DNA of 64,000 nucleotides. It comes from CALKZN01 sp050633785. Its GTDB lineage: Bacteria > Pseudomonadota > Gammaproteobacteria > Arenicellales > Arenicellaceae. Of this stretch, positions 45,942 through 53,847 are shown piece after piece. The stretch spans positions 114,561-178,560 of the forward strand of contig JBOEHE010000021.1 of assembly GCA_050633785.1 (NCBI GenBank), in the 5' to 3' direction. Each line of letters opens with the position of its first letter. Position 1 is the stretch's first letter. Position numbers and translations under genes: made by a program. Under the pieces are notes generated by a model, which worked only from the letters and a program-made list of their open reading frames with translations, ran no database searches and was not told where the DNA came from.

Positions 45942-47224
45942 ATCCGGTCAAAAATAGTTTTTAGTTTGCCGCCCTTATTGTGGCTAATTGAAGACACATA
46001 ATGGATTTTTCCCAATAAATATGCTCGAAAGTCATCACGTCCGGCACGATTCTGACTCTCCAGACCATGGCGAACACAATTGGTTAAAATCGCTTTTAGC
46101 TGATCATAGTCACGACGATCAATATTTATTTTCTGATTAACAACAATACCGGTTAGCTTTTGTCGTTGATGAGCCTTTATGCATCGTGACTTGCGGTAAT
46201 TCAATTCAAAACCTTCTTCCAGGCAAATAGAACCAACCAGTGGCGCAAAAAAACCCCAATCCCGGTAAGTATTTCCTGAAAAAGCCATATCATCTGCGTA
46301 ACGGGAATATTGTAAATGAAGACTCTGTGCCAAGCCTTGCAGACGTTTATCCAGTTGATATAAGGCTGCATTTGATAAAGCAGGCGAACTTGGAGCTCCT
46401 TGAGGCAAGTGACGTTGCTTAAGACGTTTGCGTTGCGGTTCATCCAAAACATGAAAGAGTTGATTCTCCATATGACATCGATGTGTCGTCAAACCAGTCA
46501 AATATTGAGCAACCTTTTTGGAATAACCAAGCCCCAGAAAAATCGAGTAAACCTGGCGCCACTGAATCGTTTGAAAACAATGAGCCAGATCAAATTGAAA
46601 CAGATAATGTTTAGCAATATGCAATTGTGCATGAGTCCGACAACTTCGGTTCTCGCGAAAGCCATGAGCCGACGAGTGAATAGTCAGCTGCGACAGTATA
46701 ATATCGTGAATTTGTCGTTGTGCCTGTTTCAAAACACTTTTCGGTGACTCAATCAGACGGAAGCCACCTCGGCGCTTAGACACAGTACTGTAATGATAGT
46801 GTTGCAAGCGTTTATCAGTATTTTTATCCCTGCGTTTATACTCAACCAACCAATCCAATTCCGTCGCCGACAGCCCCAACCAACTCGCTAAATCCCCCAC
46901 AGTTGCAAGAACAGGTAAATCAATGGAAGTCAGTGTATCAACTTGCGGCGCTCTGAGGTTAAAGACAACACTTTTCGGTGTGTCGACACTATAAGCAAAC
47001 CATTCTTTAATTCGCGTTTGTTGTTGCAAAAAGTCATCAATCAAGGCCAACTCGGGTTTGACTGGAAACGCCTGTAATAAATCATTGATCAATTCATCAA
47101 CATCGTCAGGCAAATGAACCACAGATTCGATACTTGCAGCGATCAATGTCGTATAGTGCCATTCACTGGCCTCAAACCAACTGGCCAGTTGTTGACAGAA
47201 AATTTTTCGCTGACTCTTAGACAT
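45935..47224 (-). CDS. Retron-type reverse transcriptase with N-terminal extension
   Basis: 429 residues. The RT core starts near residue 105 (LATVGDLASWLGLSATELDWL, then RRGGFRLIESP near 151) and has HGFRENRSCRTHAQLH (187-202), the first catalytic Asp in QFDLAHCF (Asp212), LPQGAPSSPALSN (273-285), the YADD active site (309-312), and LTG (357-359) where retron RTs often have VTG. HAQLH stands where many retron RTs have NAxxH. The core, about 325 residues, fits a retron RT; the first about 100 residues are extra, helical and unrecognised. The start is ATG 47224; the longer frame to 47377 would run through the predicted ncRNA. That ncRNA, ending 35 bases upstream, supports the retron assignment. 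There is no group II intron maturase/endonuclease domain. Confidence 0.88.
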   Translation of the reverse strand: MSKSQRKIFCQQLASWFEASEWHYTTLIAASIESVVHLPDDVDELINDLLQAFPVKPELALIDDFLQQQTRIKEWFAYSVDTPKSVVFNLRAPQVDTLTSIDLPVLATVGDLASWLGLSATELDWLVEYKRRDKNTDKRLQHYHYSTVSKRRGGFRLIESPKSVLKQAQRQIHDIILSQLTIHSSAHGFRENRSCRTHAQLHIAKHYLFQFDLAHCFQTIQWRQVYSIFLGLGYSKKVAQYLTGLTTHRCHMENQLFHVLDEPQRKRLKQRHLPQGAPSSPALSNAALYQLDKRLQGLAQSLHLQYSRYADDMAFSGNTYRDWGFFAPLVGSICLEEGFELNYRKSRCIKAHQRQKLTGIVVNQKINIDRRDYDQLKAILTNCVRHGLESQNRAGRDDFRAYLLGKIHYVSSISHNKGGKLKTIFDRIH

Positions 47225-47259
47225 AATGATCCGGTTCCTGACTTTCCTTAGAAAAAGAT

Positions 47260-47409
47260 AAGGCATCCAACCCGCCAAACGCACGAACTGCCCTTGCACA
47301 CCAGTGCAGCAGCGTTCTTGCAATGAAATATTGATAATTCTCAACCTTGGGGTAACCCCAAAGCCCCGAAGCAACAATTAAAGTCACCAGGGAATAGCTT
47401 GGATGCCTT
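47260..47409 (-). ncRNA. Putative retron msr-msd RNA with a1/a2 inverted repeats
   Basis: On the minus strand the segment opens with AAGGCATCCAA (47409-47399) and closes with its exact reverse complement TTGGATGCCTT (47270-47260): 11-bp a1/a2 repeats, 150 nt overall. AGC spans the a1 boundary, so G at 47398 is the expected branch guanosine. Inside is an msr-like hairpin at 47345-47363 (8 pairs with one G-U, loop UUA) and an msd-like long hairpin at 47278-47316 built of AACG/CGTT, CTGC/GCAG and TGCAC/GTGCA with loop TGGT and two bulges on one side. The RT gene starts 35 bases after a2. This is the order of known retrons; the msDNA itself is inference. Confidence 0.75.
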
Positions 47410-47416
47410 GAATCAG

Positions 47417-47445
47417 AACTTAAAGCGATTAACAGAAAAAGTCAA
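47417..47445 (-). promoter_or_regulatory. Putative sigma70 promoter of the retron
   Basis: On the minus strand, TTGACT (47445-47440), a 17-base spacer and TAAGTT (47422-47417). Transcription would begin about 7 bases later, just at the first base of the a1 repeat (47409). The -10 is weak (3 of 6 consensus positions) but the position is exactly as a retron would need. Confidence 0.5.
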
Positions 47446-47707
47446 TGGAACCCTATTGAACAAAATTTCATGTTCGAAAATTACAGGTTAGATATACCTC
47501 AATAGCTATAATCCAGTGTTTAAATCGTTCAATATGCTGTTATAAGACAAGTAAAGGCAGACATTTATCATCAGATTATTTATACTGCATCTTGGAAAAG
47601 GGGAAATTTTCCTGAAGCTAGCCACCAGCAAAATCTTGGCGATTGCCAGAAACACTCAACTATTTAGTGTGGTCAGTTTTGTTTTAAAACACTAATAGGG
47701 AATGTCG

Positions 47708-47845
47708 ATGAAAAAGCTTATTGCAGGAGCTAACCTTCTGCTTATTTTTGCAATATACAAATACTTTGGCTTCTGGGCCATGTTGTGTTTTCTACTTGCC
47801 TGCTCAACCTTGTTTATTATACTGATTTTATATCGCAATAAATAA
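47708..47845 (+). CDS. Small two-helix membrane protein (45 aa)
   Basis: A short ORF MKKLIAGANLLLIFAIYKYF..., ending LILYRNK. It has two hydrophobic segments (about residues 4-19 and 22-41), one Lys-rich N-terminus and a basic end. An AGGGA ribosome-like site lies 7 bases before ATG 47708; another ATG two codons upstream (47702) is possible. It lies between the putative retron and the 48048 gene, divergent from the retron. It could be a small membrane toxin, an accessory protein, or unrelated; no family is recognised. Confidence 0.45.
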   Translation: MKKLIAGANLLLIFAIYKYFGFWAMLCFLLACSTLFIILILYRNK

Positions 47846-48047
47846 AACCTCGTGTATATACTGCACACCAGACAAGAATTATTAAGGGCAAAATAAAATT
47901 GCACGAAACAAGCTCGAAAAGGTCAATGATTGTTAACACAGAACAATCATTGCTGAAATCTATCTGACAATTATGGTTTAATAAGCAACTGATAATCGTT
48001 ATTCCCAATACACGTAAAATACACCCACAATAATTATTGGAGGCTTC

Positions 48048-49220
48048 ATGAGCAATTCAACGTTCAAGTATCTAGATAAAGCAGTTAGCCAAATTCGCGA
48101 CTTAGGTTTAATGCCTGAACAGGCAGCCGAGGCACCAGTTGTAGCTTTATTAGAGAAAATAACCGATGTAGATGAAGATAAAGTCATCGCCATTGCCAGA
48201 ACACTCTCACAAGCATCTATCTTCAATGATGTTGTTCGCGAACAAGTAACGCAAATGAAAATAGGTGAACGTTATGAAGAAATCACCCAGGCATTCAACA
48301 GCATTAGAGATGATGCAAAGTCCATGGTCAAACAGGTTGAGGATGGTAAAGTAGACACGTTTGAACGCGTTTCAAATATTTGGATGAAGGTTACGAGAGG
48401 TGATATTGCTGGGCGCTTCGAAAAAATTAAAGACACCTATCTGGATGTCGCCATCAGTTCGCGTGATCAGATAGAACGAGAACACACTATCATGAATGCG
48501 TATCAAGACTTTCGTGGTGCCATCAAAGAGTCGGAAATATACGCACTCGACATCCTCAAGAAAACGGAAAGTGCCTGGGAAGATGCAAAGCAAGTACTCA
48601 AAGAATCCAATGATACTGTCTCTGCCTTTAAAGGCGAAGACCTGGCAGCTCGCGCCAAACTGGAATTAGCTCGCGATGAAAAAATGCGCGATTTACAAAC
48701 TGCCGAGGGCCGTTATCAGATTGCCAAAGACTTATCTGACAATCTGACCATCAGCTATAACACCTCAGAAGTTATCATGGCGCGTTTAATGCAAACTACC
48801 AGCGCCAAAGAGCGGGTCTATCAACAGGCCGTTACTTTTTTTGGTACCAATGAATCAGTACTTACCGCTTTGACGGCTTCTTTCACAGGTTTATTTGGTT
48901 TACATGAAAGCACACAAACACTTGAAGCGATGAAAGATGGCGTTTCGAAAAGCCTGGAAGACTTGGCTGATATTGGCGGTAAAGTCCAAGAAGCCGCTGT
49001 CAAAGCAGGTTATGGCCCAACAATCCGTGCAGAATCAGTCAAACGCTTGGTGGATTCAGTTGTGAATTTTCAGGAACGTTCACGCGATATTATTGCTGAA
49101 ATGCGAACACTATCGACCCAGAATGCCACTGAAATTCGCTCCGCAGTAGAAGACGGAAAGCAACGTATGGCAAAAATTATTGAGCGTGGAGGTTCACTAC
49201 CCTTATCTCATGCTGTTTAG
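48048..49220 (+). CDS. Coiled-coil protein, TelA-like (toxic anion resistance-like), first of a three-gene module
   Basis: 390 residues, soluble and almost entirely helical. The C-terminal part (TSAKERVYQQAVTFFGTNESVLTALTASF..., then TQTLEAMKDGVSKSLEDLADIGGKVQ) resembles in layout the end of TelA-type proteins (a long helix, an alanine-rich turn around a LxxLTASFTGLFGL segment, another long helix), but similarity is not strong. A good GGAGG ribosome site precedes ATG 48048. It is followed after 33 bases by a membrane-anchored protein and then a coiled-coil protein. Together these look like a conserved envelope- or stress-associated set; function is unknown. Confidence 0.65.
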   Translation: MSNSTFKYLDKAVSQIRDLGLMPEQAAEAPVVALLEKITDVDEDKVIAIARTLSQASIFNDVVREQVTQMKIGERYEEITQAFNSIRDDAKSMVKQVEDGKVDTFERVSNIWMKVTRGDIAGRFEKIKDTYLDVAISSRDQIEREHTIMNAYQDFRGAIKESEIYALDILKKTESAWEDAKQVLKESNDTVSAFKGEDLAARAKLELARDEKMRDLQTAEGRYQIAKDLSDNLTISYNTSEVIMARLMQTTSAKERVYQQAVTFFGTNESVLTALTASFTGLFGLHESTQTLEAMKDGVSKSLEDLADIGGKVQEAAVKAGYGPTIRAESVKRLVDSVVNFQERSRDIIAEMRTLSTQNATEIRSAVEDGKQRMAKIIERGGSLPLSHAV

Positions 49221-49253
49221 GCGTTCATTAGCAACCAGACAAGTATTCAGCTT

Positions 49254-50171
49254 ATGTCAGACAATAAAGCCATATCACAAAAAGCACCATTGGAAGATAT
49301 TATGGCGGCCATGGATGTCGTTGACACCTTACGCCACCAGCAACAACTGGTTGATCGCGAGCTTGACACTGAAAGTCGACAGGAAAGACTTTTAGAACGC
49401 CTTCGAGACCTCTATGCCCGACAAGGCATGGAGGTTCCAGATCACATTCTGCAAGAAGGCATTCAAGCCCTCGAGGATGAACGCTTCCAATATTCGCCGC
49501 GTCCAGCTTCCTTTGCAACTCGCCTGGCGGGCCTGTATGTACGGCGCAAAAAATGGGGAAAACCCCTAGTCGCACTATGTTTGATGGTTGCGGTTCTTTG
49601 GACCGGCTATTATTTCGCGGAAGTACGCCCACAACAAATAGCCCGAACAGCTATTCCCTCGCAATTGCAGAATACATTTGAAGAAATTCGCTCTGTTGCC
49701 AAAGATCCTGCGCTCATTGCAAAATCTGAGGAATTACTGAACTCAGCCCAAGCTGCATTTAAGAATGATAAAATCAGCATAGCGAAGCAACTGAACTCTC
49801 AGATGGACGCAACATTACAACAACTACGTCAAGTCTACAGCATCAGAGTTATTTCTCGCCCCAATGAGTTATCGGGTGTATGGCGCACCGCTGAGATAAA
49901 CAGCAATACACGCAATTACTATCTGATTGTAGAAGCACTTAATGCCAACGGGGAGACCATCAGCCTGCCAATTAACAATGAAGAAAATGGTCAACGTAAA
50001 ACTGTCCGAAAATGGGGTTTACGTGTTGACCAGAGAACATTTAATGCCGTAGCTCAAGACAAACGTGATGACGGCATCATTCAAGGCAATATTGTTGGAA
50101 AAAAACGTTCTGGCTATCTGCAACCAACATTTAGTATCAATACTACAGGAGCAACGATCACCGCCTGGTAA
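49254..50171 (+). CDS. Membrane-anchored protein, DUF6384-like
   Basis: 305 residues. The N-terminal about 95 residues are helical and charged (LEDIMAAMDVVDTLRHQQQLVDREL, RLRDLYARQGMEVPDHILQEGIQAL). A single membrane helix follows (PLVALCLMVAVLWTGYYFA, about 103-121), and the rest is a likely periplasmic domain with a helical part and a beta-rich end (LSGVWRTAEINSNTRNYYLIVEALN..., RKWGLRVDQRTFNAVAQDKRDDG). From memory this matches proteins annotated DUF6384; the function is unknown. It is the second gene of the module, with the third 5 bases later. Confidence 0.65.
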   Translation: MSDNKAISQKAPLEDIMAAMDVVDTLRHQQQLVDRELDTESRQERLLERLRDLYARQGMEVPDHILQEGIQALEDERFQYSPRPASFATRLAGLYVRRKKWGKPLVALCLMVAVLWTGYYFAEVRPQQIARTAIPSQLQNTFEEIRSVAKDPALIAKSEELLNSAQAAFKNDKISIAKQLNSQMDATLQQLRQVYSIRVISRPNELSGVWRTAEINSNTRNYYLIVEALNANGETISLPINNEENGQRKTVRKWGLRVDQRTFNAVAQDKRDDGIIQGNIVGKKRSGYLQPTFSINTTGATITAW

Positions 50172-50176
50172 AGATT

Positions 50177-51709
50177 ATGTTAACTGGAATTTCAGCACTC
50201 AACACCTTGAACAGTTCATTGCAAACGGTACGCAATGAAATCAACCGTATCGATCATGAACTGTCAGAACTAACCAATCAATTAGCCAGTAACCGCCGCT
50301 TGCAAGCCCAAACACTGCAAAAGACAGCAGCCATACGGCTTGACTCTATTGCTCAAGGGTCGTTACGCGAAGCATTGACAGCTGCAGATCAACAAGCATT
50401 AAACTTTTTGGACCAACGCCAACAAGAACTTGTAAGCATTGAACAGAATATCATTGAGATTAATGAGCAATTAGCAAGCACTGAGGCGCAGCGACAAATC
50501 ACCCTTGATAACAGCAACCACATCGCACAGCAAATTATCGACAAAGAAGCTTCGATACAGAAACAATTGGAACAAGACCCTCTTTACAACACTGCGTTAA
50601 CTGAGGCACGTACAGCCGATGCCATCGCTGATGAAGCTGAACGTAAAGCACAACAATCAAGTGATGATCTTGGAGCCAAAGGCGAACCATATGTAGCTGA
50701 TCCTTTATTTATGTATTTGTGGGATAGAAGTTTTGGCACACCAGGCTATGCCAATCGCAACTTCTTATCTCGTTTTCTAGATAGCTGGGTTGCCAAATTG
50801 ATTCGTTACGAGCCTGCTCGTATCAATTACTGGAATATCCAGGAAATCCCCAAAAGGTTGGAACAACATGCCAAATCCATCAGGGAAGCCGCTAATAATA
50901 CTATCGAAAATGTGCGAAACCTGGAATTAGAAGCCTTGCAACAAGGCGGCGCAACAGAACTTCAACAACAACTGGAACAGATCAGAAGTGAGCTTGAAGA
51001 AGAAGATAATGAACTGGCAGTAATAGAAGACAGACTGAACAAGATATTGGCTCAAAGAGCACAATTCGCATCAGCAAAAGACCCCTATATGCAGCAGTGC
51101 CTGCAAATTCTCAGCAATGCTTTAGAACACAAGAGTTTGCAGGCTTTGCGACAAAGCGTCAGGGCAACTGCTTCATCTCAGGACGATGCCTTAGTGGACC
51201 AATTGTATGAGTTCCAAAGCAATTACCAGGATATTGAAGATGATTTGCACGATGTTCGTAAGTTACATGACAGCAAATTAGCTCGTTTACGCGAACTGGA
51301 AGTAGTCAGACGAAACTTTAAACAACACCGCTTTGACGACGTTCGATCAGGATTTGGAAACGAAGCACTCATCAGCTCAGTACTCACTCAGTTTCTCCAA
51401 GGTCTCGTTAATGGGGGAGAACTTTGGAGGGTATTGCAACGCAATCAACGCCACCGAGATGTGGGTGCCTGGCCTGATTACGGCAGTGGCGGCTTAGGCA
51501 ATGGCTCTGTTTGGGGAGATATCTGGGACAACTCTCTACCAAGAAGTAACAGAAACAGCAGAAGATCCCGTTCAACAAATCGCAGCAATAACAGCCCATG
51601 GCATTGGCCTAACTCAAACAATGGCGGCTTCCGTCTGCCCTCAGGCCGATCTTCTTCGGGAGGCAGCAGATCATCATCTGGGGGATTCAAGACTGGCGGA
51701 GGCTTTTAA
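50177..51709 (+). CDS. Coiled-coil protein with Gly/Ser-rich tail, third gene of the module
   Basis: 510 residues, no signal peptide and no membrane helix. Two long coiled coils (about residues 5-165 and 225-300) flank a compact part with DPLFMYLWDRSFGTPGYANRNFLSRFLDSWVAKLIRYEPARINYW. Another helical segment lies at 310-400. The last about 80 residues are low-complexity (SRRSRSTNRSNNS, PSGRSSSGGSRSSSGGFKTGGGF), like the flexible Gly/Ser tails of several membrane-associated families. I do not recognise a family; its tight spacing to the DUF6384-like gene suggests joint action. Confidence 0.65.
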   Translation: MLTGISALNTLNSSLQTVRNEINRIDHELSELTNQLASNRRLQAQTLQKTAAIRLDSIAQGSLREALTAADQQALNFLDQRQQELVSIEQNIIEINEQLASTEAQRQITLDNSNHIAQQIIDKEASIQKQLEQDPLYNTALTEARTADAIADEAERKAQQSSDDLGAKGEPYVADPLFMYLWDRSFGTPGYANRNFLSRFLDSWVAKLIRYEPARINYWNIQEIPKRLEQHAKSIREAANNTIENVRNLELEALQQGGATELQQQLEQIRSELEEEDNELAVIEDRLNKILAQRAQFASAKDPYMQQCLQILSNALEHKSLQALRQSVRATASSQDDALVDQLYEFQSNYQDIEDDLHDVRKLHDSKLARLRELEVVRRNFKQHRFDDVRSGFGNEALISSVLTQFLQGLVNGGELWRVLQRNQRHRDVGAWPDYGSGGLGNGSVWGDIWDNSLPRSNRNSRRSRSTNRSNNSPWHWPNSNNGGFRLPSGRSSSGGSRSSSGGFKTGGGF

Positions 51710-51842
51710 TAAAATCGCTTTTATAACCCCCTTAAGCTACTGAGTACTGATATTAGATACTGACTCGTGGAATATCATATGAAATCAAAGCTTATCAAAA
51801 GATAAGTTCCCTTCAGGAGCCAGTTGCTCATAATCTCTCCAC

Positions 51843-52469
51843 TTAATGTTTTGAGAAAAGACTCCCAAAATAAATAAATCGCTTACCCTTTTCTTCACTG
51901 GCATGCTTGGACTGTTTTAACTGTCCGGCAAAACGGCCTTCTTCGATCATGTGATTAGCAGCATCTGGTTCAGCCAGTATATTCAACCATTTGATAGCGC
52001 TGAAATCACTACTACTCAATGCCAGACGGGGAATGCAATGCTGACTCCCTACCAATAATATTCTTAATCGCCCTTTACCAGAATGTGACAGGGCTTTTTC
52101 TACTTTTTCAAGGTTACGATAAAGTTCATTGTCCAACTTGTCCGCATTTTGAATAACCAGAATAGAGTCCTGCAATATTCCAGCAGCAAAATAAATATTA
52201 CTGATAGCAGTTCGTTCTGGCTCAACAGGTTTGTTAGATGTCAAATTGCGTATGCGGTACATCATTTGTTCCGCAATGAATTCTTCAGTCATCGTGAAAT
52301 CAGCTGCATCCAGCTCGAATAATGACACGCTGTAATGCGGGCATTCCGTTCGCATCATAATATCATGCGACCCACTGGCCAAATCCCTAGTCTCCGTTAA
52401 CATAACATGTATGTTTCCAGGACTCCGCAAGCAATTAATAAATGCAGAATGAAAAACTGTTTCAAACAT
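51843..52469 (-). CDS. P-loop ATPase-like protein without Walker A
   Basis: 208 residues. The stretch SILVIQNADKLDNELYRNLEKVEKAL...GRLRILLVGSQHCIPRL looks like the Walker B and sensor-1 part of ExeA/TniB-type AAA+ proteins (there LIIDEAQxL...ILVGQPEL), but with Gln-Asn in place of Asp-Glu and no Walker A motif anywhere. So I infer a degenerate, probably non-hydrolysing, AAA-like domain. The start has a GGGGGAG ribosome site. It converges on the 50177-51709 gene. Four short imperfect repeats lie just upstream. Confidence 0.5.
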   Translation of the reverse strand: MFETVFHSAFINCLRSPGNIHVMLTETRDLASGSHDIMMRTECPHYSVSLFELDAADFTMTEEFIAEQMMYRIRNLTSNKPVEPERTAISNIYFAAGILQDSILVIQNADKLDNELYRNLEKVEKALSHSGKGRLRILLVGSQHCIPRLALSSSDFSAIKWLNILAEPDAANHMIEEGRFAGQLKQSKHASEEKGKRFIYFGSLFSKH

Positions 52470-52500
52470 AACTCCCCCAAAGCGAACAATTACTTTCTTG

Positions 52501-52556
52501 TGTGCAAATTAAAGTGTACAAACTAAAATGTACAAAAACTAAAGCATACAAATTAA
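52501..52556. repeat. Four imperfect 13-16-bp tandem repeats
   Basis: Units of the form TGTACAAACTAAAG recur as TGTGCAAATTAAAG, TGTACAAACTAAAA, TGTACAAAAACTAAAG and CATACAAATTAAA. They lie 32 bp before the start of the ATPase-like gene, in its probable promoter region, so they could be binding sites for a regulator (iteron-like) or a slipped-strand repeat. Confidence 0.55.
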
Positions 52557-52761
52557 ACATCAACTCTTTTGACTCAATAAAAATGCGCATAAAATGCTCA
52601 CAAATCCTACTTGGACCCCACATCCAAGCAATGCTGTTGATAACCCCTTAAACAGCACTGAATCGTATCCAGCTCAGTATACACCTCAAACTACAGATTG
52701 GATAGGCTCCAACCGAAATTTATGCTGGACAATAGTATCTGATGTGCTATGTAAACATACA

Positions 52762-52794
52762 AAAGCCTGTAAGGCAGTAAACCTTACAGGCTTT
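52762..52794 (-). terminator. Terminator downstream of the Bax1-I gene
   Basis: AAAGCCTGTAAGG and CCTTACAGGCTTT form a perfect 13-bp stem with a 7-base loop; on the minus strand it ends in TTTT. It lies 62 bp after the stop of the 52856-53566 gene. Confidence 0.85.
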
Positions 52795-52855
52795 AAATGT
52801 ATTTTAGCCGGCTAAGTTAACGGACTAGGCGGCTGGTTGGTAATACTTAGCAGTC

Positions 52856-53566
52856 CTAGTCATCGCCCATGAAACTCATCATGAACTGTATAACATACCA
52901 GAACAACAAGCCTACTGATGCCAGCAGAGACAATGAGGCAGCAACGTGCTGATCGGCTCTATAAACATGGATGATATTCGAGGTGCTGTACAAAATGCTG
53001 CCAGCAGCGAAAATGATCATCGCCGCAGAAAAGAACATTCCCAACTGAAAACCAAACGCAATTGATGCCACTATTACGCCCATTGCAATGATCCCACCAA
53101 TAGTCAGAGCAGGAGCTAAAAATGAAAAGTCCTTACGGGTCGTGAAAGCCACTGCAGTGATGCCTGCTACCAGACCAAGAGTTAATATCGCTGCATTTTC
53201 AATAACACCAGGGGCGATGGCTTGTGCCATATACAGCAATGGTAAAAAGATAAATGCTTCTGCAACAATATACAAACCCAAACCAGCGTATTGTAACGCA
53301 GGTGAATAGTCATCTCTGGCCCATTTGTCAGCCACTATTGAAACAACCATAAACACGCCAAGCACAATCAGCCAGCTCCAACTGCTGCCAGCCAACAATG
53401 CCATTGCTTTCTCTCCGAAGCCCATTTTTTGCAAAAAAGTTTCCAATAAGGCAAAAGCGGCGATTGACAGGGCCAAATGGGTATAGGTTTTACGAATAAA
53501 GCCAACTCGTTCATCTGCCGATGCCTGACTGACTACATTTCCAGACGATGCGTCTAAATAGCTCAT
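52856..53566 (-). CDS. Bax inhibitor-1 / YccA family membrane protein
   Basis: 236 residues with seven membrane helices. The N-terminus RKTYTHLALSIAAFALLETF and the C-terminal pattern MIIFAAGSILYSTSNIIHVYRADQHVAASLSLLASVGLLFWYVIQFMM match the Bax1-I family (YccA/YbhL). These are pH-sensitive calcium-leak or stress-related membrane proteins; E. coli YccA interacts with the FtsH protease. The residues DQHVAASL and Y/D in the last helices are those of the family. It has its own terminator and is divergent from speD. Confidence 0.93.
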   Translation of the reverse strand: MSYLDASSGNVVSQASADERVGFIRKTYTHLALSIAAFALLETFLQKMGFGEKAMALLAGSSWSWLIVLGVFMVVSIVADKWARDDYSPALQYAGLGLYIVAEAFIFLPLLYMAQAIAPGVIENAAILTLGLVAGITAVAFTTRKDFSFLAPALTIGGIIAMGVIVASIAFGFQLGMFFSAAMIIFAAGSILYSTSNIIHVYRADQHVAASLSLLASVGLLFWYVIQFMMSFMGDD

Positions 53567-53689
53567 AACTTGTCTCCTTGATAATCAAAAAATTCATAAT
53601 AGATACTACCCTATTCAGCATGCAAACTGCATTAATTTTTTATTTCAATAACTATTTAAAAAAAAATCAAAAAATACTACTTTTTTCTC

Positions 53690-53717
53690 TTGTGTTTTTA
53701 TATTTTTTTTCTAAAAT
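53690..53717 (+). promoter_or_regulatory. Putative promoter of the polyamine operon
   Basis: TTGTGT, a 16-base spacer of T-rich DNA, and TAAAAT. The predicted start near 53724 leaves a leader of about 124 bases before speD. Confidence 0.55.
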
Positions 53718-53733
53718 ACGCGCACCTGAAATT

Positions 53734-53808
53734 GCCCTGGGGGCTTTATGCTAAACCGCTAACAGCGGGCTGAAAATAATCGTTCGATTCAAAAAGCAGC
53801 TCGTTAGC
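53734..53808 (+). promoter_or_regulatory. Structured leader upstream of speD
   Basis: The leader has the hairpin GCCC/GGGC (53734-53744) and CCGCT/AGCGG (53756-53768). GCCC could instead pair with GGGC at 53767-53770, which would break the second hairpin, and GCTAAC (53758-53763) can pair with GTTAGC (53803-53808). Such competing pairings are what an attenuator or riboswitch would show; no known class is recognised. Confidence 0.4.
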
Positions 53809-53847
53809 AAAACACAATACCGACTGTTTTTTTTGAGGACTTCTTTC

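Larger units (their letters stand above)
47225..47707. other. Region upstream of the RT gene
   Basis: Apart from the putative retron RNA and promoter, 47446-47707 is AT-rich with small hairpins (GGAAAA/TTTTCC near 47594-47612; TTAGTGT/ACACTAA at 47664-47695). These could be part of promoters for the divergent genes; I see no further gene on the minus strand. Confidence 0.4.
52470..52855. other. Intergenic region with short repeats and a terminator
   Basis: 386 bases between two minus-strand genes. It contains four imperfect repeats at 52501-52556 and the terminator stem at 52762-52794. A 73-codon plus-strand ORF in it reads through the terminator, has no family features, and is not called. 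Confidence 0.5.

Noticed and set aside
45935..47224. Group II intron or mobile-element RT
   Set aside because: No maturase or endonuclease domain follows the RT core, and I see no domain V-like RNA structure or intron boundaries; the a1/a2 repeats fit a retron.
47225..47377. Longer N-terminus for the reverse transcriptase (51 extra codons)
   Set aside because: The added residues overlap the predicted ncRNA including the a2 repeat and msd stem, look non-native (Cys/Arg-rich), and the ATG at 47224 gives a normal protein.
52594..52815. 73-codon plus-strand ORF
   Set aside because: It runs through a clear terminator stem and has no protein-like features.
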